Numbered from the stretch's first letter, positions 22,630 to 31,552 are shown. The stretch is 50,235 bases of DNA from Cryptosporangium minutisporangium (GCF_039536245.1 NZ_BAAAYN010000024.1:26032-76266); one strand, 5' to 3'. Numbers and translations are program-made. Notes: generated from the sequence alone by a model not told the origin.

Positions 22630-24287
22630 GACCGGTTCTCCTCGTCAAAGCCGCCGCTCTTCGGGGGGAACAGCCCCTGCGGCGTGCTCTTCCCGTCCCA
22701 GTTCAGGAGGTTGACCCGCCCCGATGTCACGCTGTCGCTGGTCTGCCGCCCGGCCAGCATGTGGAAGTTCTCCACCGCGATCGGGGTGACGCCGCCGGAG
22801 GTCTCACCGAACGGACCCCATCCGCCCATACCGGGCCCGCCGTCGTAGTCCAGCGAGCACCCGGTGTCGAACTCCTGCTGGTCGGGGCCCTGCTCGGCGT
22901 GTGCGGTGGGGATGACGTACCGCTCGTCGTACTTGGCGATCGCCAGCAGCCGGTGCATGTCCCGCACCTGTTCGCCGGTCATCCCCACCGCGGTCGCGAT
23001 CGACTCCTGCGGTGGACGCCCGAGGTTGAGGTCGCGCATGTACGAGCGCATCGCGCCGAGCCGCCGCAGCACGCCGGTGACCCGCGCCGCGTCACCGGCG
23101 GTGAACAGCTCCGCGAGGTACTCCACCGGAATCCGCAGCGCCTCGATCGCACCGAAGAGGTTTCCGGCGTCCTCCCCGTCGTGGCCGGTCTCGGTCAGCG
23201 CGTCGACGACCGGGGAGAGCGGCGGGATGTACCAGACCATCGGCATCGTGCGGTACTCCGGGTGCAGCGGGAGCGCGACCTCGTAGTCGTGGATGAGCGC
23301 GTAGATCGGTGACCGCTGCGCCGCGTCGATCCAGTCCCGCGGAATGTCGGCCTGCGCGGCGGCGTCGACCACCCGGGGGTCGGACGGATCGAGGATCAGC
23401 GACCGCTGCGCCTCGTACAGGTCCTTCGGGTCGGGCGTCGAGGCGGCTTCGAGGACGCGGTCGGCGTCGTAGAGCACGATCCCGATGTACCGGAGCCGCC
23501 CGACGCACGTCTCCGAGCAGACGGTCGGGATGCCGACCTCGACCCGCGGGAAGCAGAACGTGCACTTCTCGGCCTTGCCGGTGCGGTGGTTGAAGTAGAT
23601 CTTCTTGTACGGGCAGCCGGTGACGCAGGCCCGCCAGCCGCGGCAGCGGTCCTGGTCGACCAGGACGATCCCGTCCTCGGCCCGCTTGTAGATGGCCCCC
23701 GACGGGCAGGACGCCGCGCACGAGGGGTTGATGCAGTGCTCGCAGATGCGCGGCAGGTAGAACATCGAGGTCTGCTCGAACTGCTTCTTCACCTCGTCGG
23801 AGAGGCGTCGGAGCACGGGATCGTCCTGGGTGAGCTCCGGGGCGCCGCCGAGATTGTCGTCCCAGTTCGCGCTCCACTCGATCTTCATCGGCTTGTCCGA
23901 GAGCAGCGACCGGGGCTGGGCGACCGGCGTGTGCTCCTGCAGGGGCGCGTTGAGCAGCGTGTCGTAGTCGTAGGTCCAGGGTTCGTAGTAGTCGCCGATC
24001 GAGGGCTGCACCGGGTTGGAGAAGATCGTCAGCAGGCGCTTGAGCCGGCTCCCGGTGCGCAGGCGCAGCCGGCCGTTGCGGCCGAGTTCCCAGCCGCCCT
24101 TCCACTTCTCCTGGTCCTCGTAGGTCCGCGGGTATCCCTGCCCGGGGCGGGTCTCGACGTTGTTGAACCAGACGTACTCCACGCCGGAGCGGTTGGTCCA
24201 CGCCTGTTTGCAGGTGACCGAGCAGGTGTGGCACCCGATGCACTTGTCGAGGTTCATCACCATGCCCATCTGGGCCATCACGCGCAT
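22626..24287 (-). CDS. narH: Respiratory nitrate reductase beta subunit (Fe-S) NarH
   Basis: The 553-residue electron-transfer subunit holds four clusters. Cysteine groups visible are C16-IG-C19-HT-C22-SVT-C26, then CEHCINPSCAASCPSGAIYKR, CRGWRACVTGCPYKKIYFN (the Trp replacing a Cys marks the 3Fe-4S site) and CTFCFPRVEVGIPTVCSETCVGR. It passes electrons from NarI to NarG on the cytoplasmic face. The start MRVMAQMGMVMNLDKCIGC at 24287 shares one base with the narG stop (TGATG), so the two are coupled. Confidence 0.96.
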   Translation of the reverse strand: MRVMAQMGMVMNLDKCIGCHTCSVTCKQAWTNRSGVEYVWFNNVETRPGQGYPRTYEDQEKWKGGWELGRNGRLRLRTGSRLKRLLTIFSNPVQPSIGDYYEPWTYDYDTLLNAPLQEHTPVAQPRSLLSDKPMKIEWSANWDDNLGGAPELTQDDPVLRRLSDEVKKQFEQTSMFYLPRICEHCINPSCAASCPSGAIYKRAEDGIVLVDQDRCRGWRACVTGCPYKKIYFNHRTGKAEKCTFCFPRVEVGIPTVCSETCVGRLRYIGIVLYDADRVLEAASTPDPKDLYEAQRSLILDPSDPRVVDAAAQADIPRDWIDAAQRSPIYALIHDYEVALPLHPEYRTMPMVWYIPPLSPVVDALTETGHDGEDAGNLFGAIEALRIPVEYLAELFTAGDAARVTGVLRRLGAMRSYMRDLNLGRPPQESIATAVGMTGEQVRDMHRLLAIAKYDERYVIPTAHAEQGPDQQEFDTGCSLDYDGGPGMGGWGPFGETSGGVTPIAVENFHMLAGRQTSDSVTSGRVNLLNWDGKSTPQGLFPPKSGGFDEENRS

Positions 24288-27200
24288 CAGTACTGCACCT
24301 CCTGCGAGCGGCGGCGGATGACCGTCACCTCGTCGCGCTGGTTGCCGGTGGGGCCGAGGTAGTTGAACGCGAAGCTGAGCTGGGCGTAGCCGCCGATCAG
24401 GTGGGTCGGTTTGAGGAACAGCCGGGTCAGCGAGTTGTGGATCCCGCCGCGTTTGCCGGACGTCTCGGCCCGGGGGACGTCGATCAACCGGTCCTGGGCG
24501 TGGTGCATGTAGACCGTCCCCTCCGGCATCCGCTGGGAGACGATGGCCCGCGCGACGACGACGCCGTTGCGGTTCACCGCCTCGATCCAGTCGTTGTCGC
24601 GGACGCCGATCGCGGCGGCGTCCTGGGTGCTCATCCAGATCAGCGGCCCGCCGCGGGAGAGCGACAGCATGAACAGGTTGTCCTGGTACTCGGAGTGGAT
24701 CGACCACTTGTTGTGCGGGGTCAGGTACCGGACCGTGAGCCCGAGCTCGCCCTTCTCGCCCAGGTGTGGCTCGCCGAAGAGCGTGTGCATGTCCAGCGGC
24801 GGCCGGAACACCGGCAGGTTCTCCCCGACCTCGGTCATCCAGTCGTGGTCAACGAAGAAGTGCATGCGACCGGTGAGCGTGTGCCACGGCTTGAGACGTT
24901 CGACGTTGATCGTGAACGGCGAGTACCGGCGACCCCCGTGCTCGCTGCCCGACCACTCCGGCGACGTGATCACCGGGGTGGGCCGCGACTGGGTGTCGGC
25001 GAACGTGATCAGCTTGCCCTCGTGCTCGGCGGCGAGGTCCGCCAGCGGGGTACCGGTGCGCTCCTCGGCGAACCGGAACCCCTGGGTCGCGAGCCGCCCG
25101 TTGGTGGTACCGGAGAGCGCGAGGATCGTCTCGCACCAGTCCACGTCCCGCGCGAGCGACGGGCGTCCGTCGACCGCCCCGCCGCGGACCGCGCCGTTCT
25201 TGCTCCGCAGGTAGGTCACCTCCTCGTCCGGCCGGGTCGTGACGCCCTTGATCTGCAGACCGGCGTTCTCCACCAGCGGTCCGAGTGCGGCCCACTTCTC
25301 GGCGACCGCCGGGTAGTCGCGCTCGACCACCACGAACTTCGGCATCGTCCGGCCGGGGATCGGCTCGCACTCGCCGGCCTTCCAGTCCCGGGCGACGCCG
25401 CGCGGGTTCGCCATCTCGTCCGGGGTGTCGTGCAGCAGCGGTACCGCGACCAGGTCCCGCCGCACCCCGAGGTGCGTGGCGGCGAGCCGGCTGAACGCCC
25501 GCGCGATCGTGCCGAACGCGTCGAAGTCCGTGCGGGTCTCCCACGGCGGGGCGATCGCCGGGTTGAACGAGTGCACGTACGGATGCATGTCCGTGGTGTT
25601 CAGATCGTGCTTCTCGTACCAGGTCGCGGCCGGCAGCACGACGTCGGCGAAGACGGTGGTGCTGGTCATCCGGAAGTCGAGGGCGAGCAGCAGGTCGAGC
25701 TTGCCGGTGGGTGCCTCGTCGCGCCAGACCAGCTCGCGCGGGCGCGCGTCCGGCGGAGTCTCGGTGGCCCGCAGCGAGGAGTCGGTGCCCAGCAGGTGGC
25801 GCAGGAAGTACTCGTTGCCCTTCGCCGAGGAGCCGAGCAGGTTGGCCCGCCAGACCGTCAGCACGCGCGGGAAGTTCTCCGGCGCGTCCGGATCCTCCCC
25901 GGCGAACCGGAGGCTCCCGTCGGCGAGCCCGTCCAGGACGTGCTGCCCCGGCTCCTTGTCCGCGGCGGCCGCCTCGTCGGCGAGTTCCAGCGGGTTGCGG
26001 TTGAACGTCGGGTGCGACGGCATCCAGCCCATCCGCGCCGAGAGCGCGAGCACGTCGGCCGGGGCCTTGCCGGCGAAGCGGCCCGTCCCCAGCGGCGAGG
26101 CGAGGCCGTCCAGCGTGGTCTGGTCGTAGCGCCACTGGTCGGTGTGCAGGTACCAGTACGCGGTCTGGATCATCTGCCGCGGTGGCCGCACCCAGTCCAG
26201 AGCGAACGCCAGCGTCGTCCAGCCGGTGACCGGGCGGCACTTCTCCTGGCCGACGTAGTGCGCCCACCCGCCGCCGTTGACGCCCTGGCAGCCGGTGAGC
26301 GTCGTCAGCGTGAGGAACGCCCGGTAGATCGTGTCGGAGTGGAACCAGTGGTTGGTGCCGGCGCCCATGATGATCATCGACCGGCCACCGGAGTCCTCGG
26401 CGTTCTGCGCGAACTCCCGGCCGATGCGGGCCGCCGCGGCAGCCGGTACACCGGTGAACTGCTCCTGCCAGGCCGGTGTGTACGGCTGGCCGGCGTCGTC
26501 GAGCCCGGTGGGCCACTCCCCCGGCAGACCGGGCCGCCCGACGCCGAACTGGGCGAGCAGCAGGTCGAACACCGTCGTGACGAGACGATCCCCGATCCGT
26601 CGCACCGGCACACCGCGCCGCATCGTCGCACCCTCGCCGCGCGGGGTGTCGAAGCGCGCGAGGTCCACCTCCACCGCCTCCCCACCGACTAGCGACAGAA
26701 GCGGGTCGACGACGCCCAGGTCCAGGTTCCACTTGCCCTTGCCGGCCTCGCCGAACCGGAAGCCGAGCGAGCCGTTGGGCACGTGCGGTTGTCCAGCGGC
26801 ATCCAGAAGCACGGTCTTGAACTGGGCGTCGTCGCCTGCTTCCCCGAGGTCCGCGGCGGTGAGGAACTTCCCGGGAACGTACGCATCGCCTCGCTCCTCC
26901 AGCGTCAGCAGGAACGGCAGGTCGGTGTAGCGCTTCACGTACTCGGTGAACCGCGGCACCTGCCGGTCGACGAAGAACTCGCGCAGGACGACGTGGCCCA
27001 TCGCCATCGCCAGCGCGCCATCGGTGCCCGGGTGCGGTGCCAGCCACTCGTCGGCGAACTTCGTCGCGTCCGAGTAGTCCGGCGACATCACCACGACCTT
27101 CTGGCCGCGGTAGCGGGCTTCGGTCATCCAGTGGGCGTCCGGTGTGCGGGTCACCGGCACGTTCGAACCCCACAGCATCAGGTAGGACGCGTCCCACCAG

Positions 27201-27967
27201 TCACCGGACTCCGGAACGTCGGTCTGGTCGCCGAACATCTGCGGGGAGGCGACCGGCAGGTCGGCGTACCAGTCGTAGAACGAGAGCATCGGCGCGCCGA
27301 TGAGCGACATGAACCGGGCACCGGCCGCGTGCGACACCATCGACATCGCCGGGATCGGCGAGAAGCCGGCGATCCGATCCGGTCCGTACCTCTTGACCGT
27401 GTGCACGTGCGCGGCCGCGATCATCTCGGCGGCCTCGTCCCAGGACGCCCGCACCAGGCCGCCCTTGCCCCGGTGGGACTTGTAGACCCGGGAGCGCTCC
27501 GGATCGGAGACGACGTCGGCCCAGGCCAGGACCGGATCACCCAGACGCTGCTTGGCCTCGCGGTACATCTGCAGGAGCGAGCCGCGGACGTACGGGTAGC
27601 GGACCCGCGTCGGCGAATAGGTGTACCAGGAGAACGCCGCACCCCGCGGGCAGCCGCGCGGCTCGTACTCCGGCCGGTCCGGACCGGTGGACGGATAGTC
27701 GGTCTGCTGGGCCTCCCAGGTGATGATGCCGTCCTTGACGAACACCTTCCACGAGCAGGAGCCGGTGCAGTTGACGCCGTGGGTCGACCGCACCACCTTG
27801 TCGTGCGCCCACCGGTCCCGGTAGAAGCTGTCCGCGTCCCGCCCACCGATCTGGTGCAGCGAACGCAGATCCGCGCTGACCTCTCCCCGGCGGAAGAAGC
27901 GGGACGTGCGGACCAGGCTCTCGGCCAGGCCGCTGTCCAGGCCCACCCTGCTGTTGTCGCGTGCCAT
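24287..27967 (-). CDS. narG: Respiratory nitrate reductase alpha subunit (Mo-bis-MGD) NarG
   Basis: The 1226-residue catalytic subunit is full length. The FS0 cluster site is H63-x3-C67-x3-C71-x34-C106, with His in the first position as in NarG and unlike Nap. The region around YWYADLPVASPQMFGDQTDVPESGDWWDASYLMLWGSN carries the Mo-ligand Asp and neighbouring loops. The C-terminal molybdopterin-binding domain includes MHHAQDRL and HLIGGYAQLSFAFNYLGPTGNQRD. No Tat signal is present; the RRGE near 26-29 belongs to the vestigial leader usual in cytoplasmic NarG. It reduces nitrate to nitrite with menaquinol. It starts 1 nt after the hmp stop. Confidence 0.97.
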   Translation of the reverse strand: MARDNSRVGLDSGLAESLVRTSRFFRRGEVSADLRSLHQIGGRDADSFYRDRWAHDKVVRSTHGVNCTGSCSWKVFVKDGIITWEAQQTDYPSTGPDRPEYEPRGCPRGAAFSWYTYSPTRVRYPYVRGSLLQMYREAKQRLGDPVLAWADVVSDPERSRVYKSHRGKGGLVRASWDEAAEMIAAAHVHTVKRYGPDRIAGFSPIPAMSMVSHAAGARFMSLIGAPMLSFYDWYADLPVASPQMFGDQTDVPESGDWWDASYLMLWGSNVPVTRTPDAHWMTEARYRGQKVVVMSPDYSDATKFADEWLAPHPGTDGALAMAMGHVVLREFFVDRQVPRFTEYVKRYTDLPFLLTLEERGDAYVPGKFLTAADLGEAGDDAQFKTVLLDAAGQPHVPNGSLGFRFGEAGKGKWNLDLGVVDPLLSLVGGEAVEVDLARFDTPRGEGATMRRGVPVRRIGDRLVTTVFDLLLAQFGVGRPGLPGEWPTGLDDAGQPYTPAWQEQFTGVPAAAAARIGREFAQNAEDSGGRSMIIMGAGTNHWFHSDTIYRAFLTLTTLTGCQGVNGGGWAHYVGQEKCRPVTGWTTLAFALDWVRPPRQMIQTAYWYLHTDQWRYDQTTLDGLASPLGTGRFAGKAPADVLALSARMGWMPSHPTFNRNPLELADEAAAADKEPGQHVLDGLADGSLRFAGEDPDAPENFPRVLTVWRANLLGSSAKGNEYFLRHLLGTDSSLRATETPPDARPRELVWRDEAPTGKLDLLLALDFRMTSTTVFADVVLPAATWYEKHDLNTTDMHPYVHSFNPAIAPPWETRTDFDAFGTIARAFSRLAATHLGVRRDLVAVPLLHDTPDEMANPRGVARDWKAGECEPIPGRTMPKFVVVERDYPAVAEKWAALGPLVENAGLQIKGVTTRPDEEVTYLRSKNGAVRGGAVDGRPSLARDVDWCETILALSGTTNGRLATQGFRFAEERTGTPLADLAAEHEGKLITFADTQSRPTPVITSPEWSGSEHGGRRYSPFTINVERLKPWHTLTGRMHFFVDHDWMTEVGENLPVFRPPLDMHTLFGEPHLGEKGELGLTVRYLTPHNKWSIHSEYQDNLFMLSLSRGGPLIWMSTQDAAAIGVRDNDWIEAVNRNGVVVARAIVSQRMPEGTVYMHHAQDRLIDVPRAETSGKRGGIHNSLTRLFLKPTHLIGGYAQLSFAFNYLGPTGNQRDEVTVIRRRSQEVQY

Positions 27968-27968
27968 G

Positions 27969-29222
27969 TCAGCGCCCGCCCGACTCGGGCTCGGTGAGGC
28001 GGGCCGACCAGAGGTCCGGCCCGAACACCTCGTAGCGGATCCGGGCGGCCGGCACGCCGCGCGCCAGCAGCGTCGTCCGGACGTGCCGCATGAACGGCAG
28101 CGGCCCGCAGGTGAACACCTGGACGTCGTCCGGCAGTGGGACGTCGGAGAGGTCCATGTAGCCGATGCGCGCCTGGTCGTCGCCCACGTCCGGCTGCTCG
28201 TACCAGGTGTACGCGGTGAAGTGGTCGAGCTCGCGGGCGACGGTCAGCACGGTCTCGCGCAGGGCGTGGTCACGAGGCGTGCGGTCGGCGTGCGCCACGA
28301 TCACCGGACGCTGGGGCTGCGTGCGGGCGAGGTGCTCGACGATCGGGAGCACGGTGGTGATGCCGGCGCCCGCGCTCGCGAGCAGCACCGGCCCGGTGGC
28401 GTCCTGGAGCACGAAGTCCCCGGCCGGGGCGCTGACGTCGAGCAGGTCCCCCACCGTGACGGAGTCGTGGAGGAAGGACGAGACCTGACCGTCCGGGGCG
28501 CCCCCCGCTCCGCGGACCCTGCGGACCGTGATCTGCAGCCGGGTGTCCTGCCGGGTGGAGGAGACCGTGTACTGCCGCGGTTGCCGTGCGCCGTCGGGCA
28601 GGTCGACGAAGACCGAGACGTACTGCCCGGGGGTGATGCGCGGGAGCGGGCCGCCGTCGGCGGGCTCGAGCACCAGCGAGATGACGTCCTGTGTCTCGTC
28701 GATCCGGCGGACGACCCGGTAGGGGCGCGCCGGGCAGGCGGGGTCCACCTCGGCCTGCTGGTAGAGCCGGGCCTCCTCGGCGACGAGCTGGGTGGCGAAC
28801 AGCCAGTACACCTCGTCCCAGGCGGCGGCGACCTCGGGGGTGACCGCCTCGCCCAGCACCTCGGCGACCGCGGCAAGCAGGTGGTGCCCGACGATCGTGT
28901 ACTGCTCCGGCCGGATGCCCAGCGAGACGTGTTTGTAGGCGATCCGCCGCAGGATGTGGTCGAACGGCGGCGCGTCCGGGTTCACCAGCTGGACCGCGTA
29001 CGCGACCACCGAGCCGGCCAGCGCGCGGCTCTGCTCCCCGGTGGCCTGGTTGCCCTGGTTGAACACCCGGAGCAGGTCCGGGCGCGCGGCGAACATCCGC
29101 GGATAGAACCGCGCGGTGATCTCCTCCGCGTGCGCCGCCACCACGTCGGCGGTGGCGCGGACCACCTCCGCGGAGCTCTCGGACAGCAGCGATTGCCGCG
29201 CACGGACGGATGCCTCGGTCAT
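27969..29222 (-). CDS. hmp: Flavohemoglobin, nitric oxide dioxygenase
   Basis: The 417-residue protein has three domains. A globin domain lies at about 1-145 (SLLSESSAEVVRATADVVAAHAEEITARFYPRMF, proximal His in RIAYKHVSLGI, LLAAVAEVLGEAV). An FAD-binding barrel (about 158-265) has RQYTVSS, and a NAD-binding domain (about 270-400) has VLLASAGAGITTVLPI and FTCGPLPFMRHVR. It converts NO and O2 to nitrate and protects against NO leaking from nitrite reduction by Nar. ATG at 29222 follows a GGGAGAAGG site; an in-frame extension to 29360 is basic, low-complexity and not globin-like. As the first gene of the nar operon it ties NO defence to nitrate respiration. A DosR-like box lies about 94 bp upstream. 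Confidence 0.93.
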   Translation of the reverse strand: MTEASVRARQSLLSESSAEVVRATADVVAAHAEEITARFYPRMFAARPDLLRVFNQGNQATGEQSRALAGSVVAYAVQLVNPDAPPFDHILRRIAYKHVSLGIRPEQYTIVGHHLLAAVAEVLGEAVTPEVAAAWDEVYWLFATQLVAEEARLYQQAEVDPACPARPYRVVRRIDETQDVISLVLEPADGGPLPRITPGQYVSVFVDLPDGARQPRQYTVSSTRQDTRLQITVRRVRGAGGAPDGQVSSFLHDSVTVGDLLDVSAPAGDFVLQDATGPVLLASAGAGITTVLPIVEHLARTQPQRPVIVAHADRTPRDHALRETVLTVARELDHFTAYTWYEQPDVGDDQARIGYMDLSDVPLPDDVQVFTCGPLPFMRHVRTTLLARGVPAARIRYEVFGPDLWSARLTEPESGGR

Positions 29223-29315
29223 GCCTTCTCCCGGATCTCCACGACGAGATGTCGTCCGAGCGGGCCGGTCTGCCCGCCCAGCGCCACCCTTTCGCCGGGC
29301 AGGAGGGGCGCAAAA

Positions 29316-29329
29316 GGGCCGAAAGTCCC
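29316..29329. promoter_or_regulatory. DosR/DevR-like box upstream of hmp-narGHJIK
   Basis: GGGCCGAAAGTCCC matches 12 of 14 positions of the DosR core GGGACTWWAGTCCC and has a dyad with GGG...CCC ends. It is 94 bp from the hmp start and reads toward the nar operon, which suits hypoxia/NO control. The same type of box precedes the PNPOx gene at 14446. No DosR gene lies in the window. Confidence 0.55.
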
Positions 29330-29340
29330 GAGCTGGACGG

Positions 29341-29541
29341 GACGCCTCCGACGCCGACACCGCTTGCCCGGACGCGCTGCGATCCCTGCGGCTACCGCCC
29401 GCCGGTCCGGTGCACCGCGTCGACGTCTACGGACGACAGGCTCGGGTCGAGTTGCGCGGCGACACGATGTTCCTCGCCCAGGCCGGCACCGGGTGGGTGG
29501 TCACGGCGGCCGGCTGCCTGCTGCACCGCGGTGAGCGGCCT
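29341..29541 (+). pseudogene. Remnant of a small actinobacterial lipoprotein gene
   Basis: In this frame the sequence reads like the C-terminal half of a common actinobacterial lipoprotein: SLRLPPAGPVHRVDVYG, then RVELRGDTMFLAQAGTGWVVTAAGCLLHRGERP. The strand pattern GDTxFLAxxxxGWxVxAAGC is usually followed by P-Y-D-C-x-V and a Gly-rich end. Here it is cut at GERP and runs into another frame, and no signal peptide or start is present upstream. It is judged a decayed fragment. With the next entry it fills most of the 503-bp gap between hmp and the hydrolase. Confidence 0.45.
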
Positions 29542-29688
29542 TCCTGCTGCTGTTCGTGCTCGCGCTGGTCGGGCAGGCCTTCGCGGGACACGCCGTCTGC
29601 AACGGGGACCAACCGACGAGCGGACTGCCCGGCGCCTCGCTGGGCCGCTACGTCACCTCGGCGCCGCTCGCCACCGAACCATCGGCGG
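29541..29688 (+). pseudogene. Remnant of a DUF6766-like membrane protein gene
   Basis: A second frame takes over directly from the lipoprotein fragment. FLLLFVLALVGQAFAGHAVCNGDQPTSGLPGASLGRYVTSAPLATE follows the DUF6766 pattern: one membrane span ending AG, N-x-x-Q, then a YxxS segment before F-x-E-A. The conserved ENWxSEFLQM and second span that should follow are missing, and there is no start codon. A deletion apparently joined the tail of one gene to the head of another, possibly neighbours in the ancestor. Recognition is from memory of the family pattern, so confidence is limited. Confidence 0.4.
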
Positions 29689-29725
29689 GCGCCGATAGTT
29701 CGATAGCGGCTCAACTTTGTGGGGC

Positions 29726-30604
29726 TCACGCCGTCGCGTGGAGGAAGTCTGCGAGGTGCTTAGCGACCGCGTCCGGCTGCTCCAGGTGCAGGAAGTGACC
29801 GGCCCCGGTCAGCAGCTCCGCACGCGAGGGCGGCGTGATCCGCGGCCGGATGACCGACAAGAACCGCGGGTCGAGGGCGCCGTCCCGGTCCCCGTGGAGG
29901 TAGAGCAGCGGGACCCGCGGCTCGACGAGGGCGACCCGGCTGCGCCGGGAGGCCATCGCGCGGTAGTACGAGATCACTGCTTCGGCGTGCGCCCGGTCGG
30001 GTACCGCCCGCGCCACGTGGGCGACGTCGTCGCCGGCGTCGTATCCGGGTGACCAGAGTGTCCACAGGCGCCGGACGAGCCACTCGAAGTTCCGCTCGGC
30101 CAACCCGGGGATCTGGTTGTACGCGATGTACCAGGAGTGCAGTGGCTGCCGCAGCGCCGCGCCGAGCCACGGACCGAGCGTCTTCGACGTCGGGTTCATC
30201 CAGGCCAGCGGCGGCACCGCCAGCGACGCCACCCGAGAGTACGGCGAGGCCGGGTCACCGGCGAGGGTGTTCGCGGTGATCGCGCCCCAGTCGTGGCCGA
30301 CCAGGGCCGTTGTCGCGTCGCCGCCGAGACGCTCGTGCAGCGCGACGGCGTCGGCGGCGAGCGCGCTCACCGAGTAGTCGTGGTCGGCGGGCAGGCCGGA
30401 GGGTGCGTAGCCGCGCAGGAACGGTGCGGCCACGCGGTAGCCCGCCTCCCCGAGGAGCGGGCCGACCGTGCGCCAGGTCCACGCGGTATCGGGGAACCCG
30501 TGGAGCGCCACCAGCAGCTCACCGCCGGGCGGTCCCCACTCGAGGACTCCGACGTCGTGGGTGGGCAGCTGGACCGAGTGCTCGCGCGGCGCCGTCGGCG
30601 TCAT
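29726..30604 (-). CDS. Alpha/beta-fold hydrolase with Asp nucleophile (epoxide hydrolase-like)
   Basis: The 292-residue protein has the alpha/beta-hydrolase core: VALHGFPDTAWTWR (oxyanion HGFP), LRGYAPSG, nucleophile elbow ALVGHDWGAITA, acid YLHGDRDGALDP and the closing GAGHFLHLEQPDAVAKHLADFL with the catalytic His. The nucleophile is Asp (GHDWG), as in epoxide hydrolases and haloalkane dehalogenases, not the Ser of esterases. Two cap-domain tyrosines that would open an epoxide are plausible (WYIAYNQ, ISYYRAM). ATG at 30604 opens MTPTAPREH; the upstream in-frame extension is not conserved-looking. It appears to be a lone gene. Confidence 0.88.
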   Translation of the reverse strand: MTPTAPREHSVQLPTHDVGVLEWGPPGGELLVALHGFPDTAWTWRTVGPLLGEAGYRVAAPFLRGYAPSGLPADHDYSVSALAADAVALHERLGGDATTALVGHDWGAITANTLAGDPASPYSRVASLAVPPLAWMNPTSKTLGPWLGAALRQPLHSWYIAYNQIPGLAERNFEWLVRRLWTLWSPGYDAGDDVAHVARAVPDRAHAEAVISYYRAMASRRSRVALVEPRVPLLYLHGDRDGALDPRFLSVIRPRITPPSRAELLTGAGHFLHLEQPDAVAKHLADFLHATA

Positions 30605-30685
30605 GACAGCACACGCTAGTGCGTTCGCCGGGCACATTCATGGGGGTTGGCCATCGCCCCCGCCGGAAATCGCAGTACGCCGCGC

Positions 30686-30724
30686 CGCGCTCCCCGCCCG
30701 GCCGTGATCCGGGCGGGGAGCGCG
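30686..30724. terminator. Strong hairpin terminator of the DUF899 gene
   Basis: CGCGCTCCCCGCCCGG at 30686-30701 pairs perfectly with 30709-30724 (16 bp, 7-nt loop CCGTGAT). It lies 16 bp beyond the DUF899 stop on the minus strand and upstream of the hydrolase start, so it isolates the two minus-strand genes. No T tract, as is usual in high-GC actinobacteria. Confidence 0.88.
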
Positions 30725-30740
30725 GGGCCGGCGGAGCCGG

Positions 30741-31523
30741 TCAGTGGCGGGGGCCGTGTCGGCCGAGCGTCTCCACCGGCGTAGCGCCCGGGCGGGTCCA
30801 CTGCGGCACGGGGCGGCTCGTCCCGCCCCACTCGGCGTTCCCGTCCGAGTCCGAACGCCAGTACCAGCAGGGGTGCCGCCCCTCGGGCCAGCCCTCGGGG
30901 TTGTCCTCCCACGCCTCACCGCGGCCGTACGGCGTTCGGTCGAGCAGCGCGAAGAACGGGTTGGCGACCTCGTTACCCCGGCCCGTGCTGGAGTAGGTGA
31001 GGTACACCCGGTCGCCGTCGCGCAGGAAGCAGGTGAGGTGTCCCATCGCTCCGCCGATCGGCGCCTCCACGTCGCGCACCGAATACCAGGGCTGGGCGTA
31101 CCCCATGAACTGGACGTACGGCTCGACCTCGTCCCACCGGCCCGTCGTGAGGATGGCGAACGAGACGCCGCGGGCGTTGAGGTAAACGGCGTCCTTCAGG
31201 CCCCAGGCCGCCCAGGTGCAGCCCTCGCACTGCCCCTGGTGCGGTGCGCGGTCGTGCCACATGTGCTGGTAGGTCATGAGCTCGGTACGGCCCTCGAAGA
31301 GGTCCAGGAACGGGACCGGTCCGTCGGCTCCGACGACCTCGACCGCTCCGTCGACCTCCACCATCGGCAGTCGTCGGCGGGCCGCGGCGAGGGCGTCGCC
31401 CTCGCGGGTGTGGGCCTTCTCCCGGACCAGCAGCTGGTCACGGGCGGCCTGCCAGGTGGCCAGGTCGACCACGGGCGGGCGGCCTGGCCGGGTGGTGGTC
31501 GGATCGTCCGGTGTAGTGAGCAT
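30741..31523 (-). CDS. DUF899-family thioredoxin-like protein
   Basis: The 260-residue protein is of the DUF899 family, a thioredoxin-fold group of unknown reaction. The features are VDLATWQAARDQLLVREKAHTREGDALAAARRRLPMVEV (family opening), DLFEGRTELMTYQHMWHDR, CEGCTWAAWGL in the active-site position (C-E-G-C), YVQFMGYAQPWYSVRD, and a C-terminal PEGRHPCWYWRSDS. GGAGGACACC precedes ATG at 31523. A 13-bp dyad CGTCGAATCGACG (31540-31552) stands 17 bp upstream and may be an operator. It is bounded by a strong terminator. Confidence 0.9.
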   Translation of the reverse strand: MLTTPDDPTTTRPGRPPVVDLATWQAARDQLLVREKAHTREGDALAAARRRLPMVEVDGAVEVVGADGPVPFLDLFEGRTELMTYQHMWHDRAPHQGQCEGCTWAAWGLKDAVYLNARGVSFAILTTGRWDEVEPYVQFMGYAQPWYSVRDVEAPIGGAMGHLTCFLRDGDRVYLTYSSTGRGNEVANPFFALLDRTPYGRGEAWEDNPEGWPEGRHPCWYWRSDSDGNAEWGGTSRPVPQWTRPGATPVETLGRHGPRH

Positions 31524-31539
31524 GGTGTCCTCCGGGCAG

Positions 31540-31552
31540 CGTCGAATCGACG
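31540..31552. promoter_or_regulatory. Small perfect dyad upstream of the DUF899 gene
   Basis: CGTCGAATCGACG is a perfect 6+1+6 inverted repeat 17 bp before the DUF899 start codon, just above its ribosome site. A repressor site here would block initiation. In GC-rich DNA a dyad of this size can occur by chance. Confidence 0.25.
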
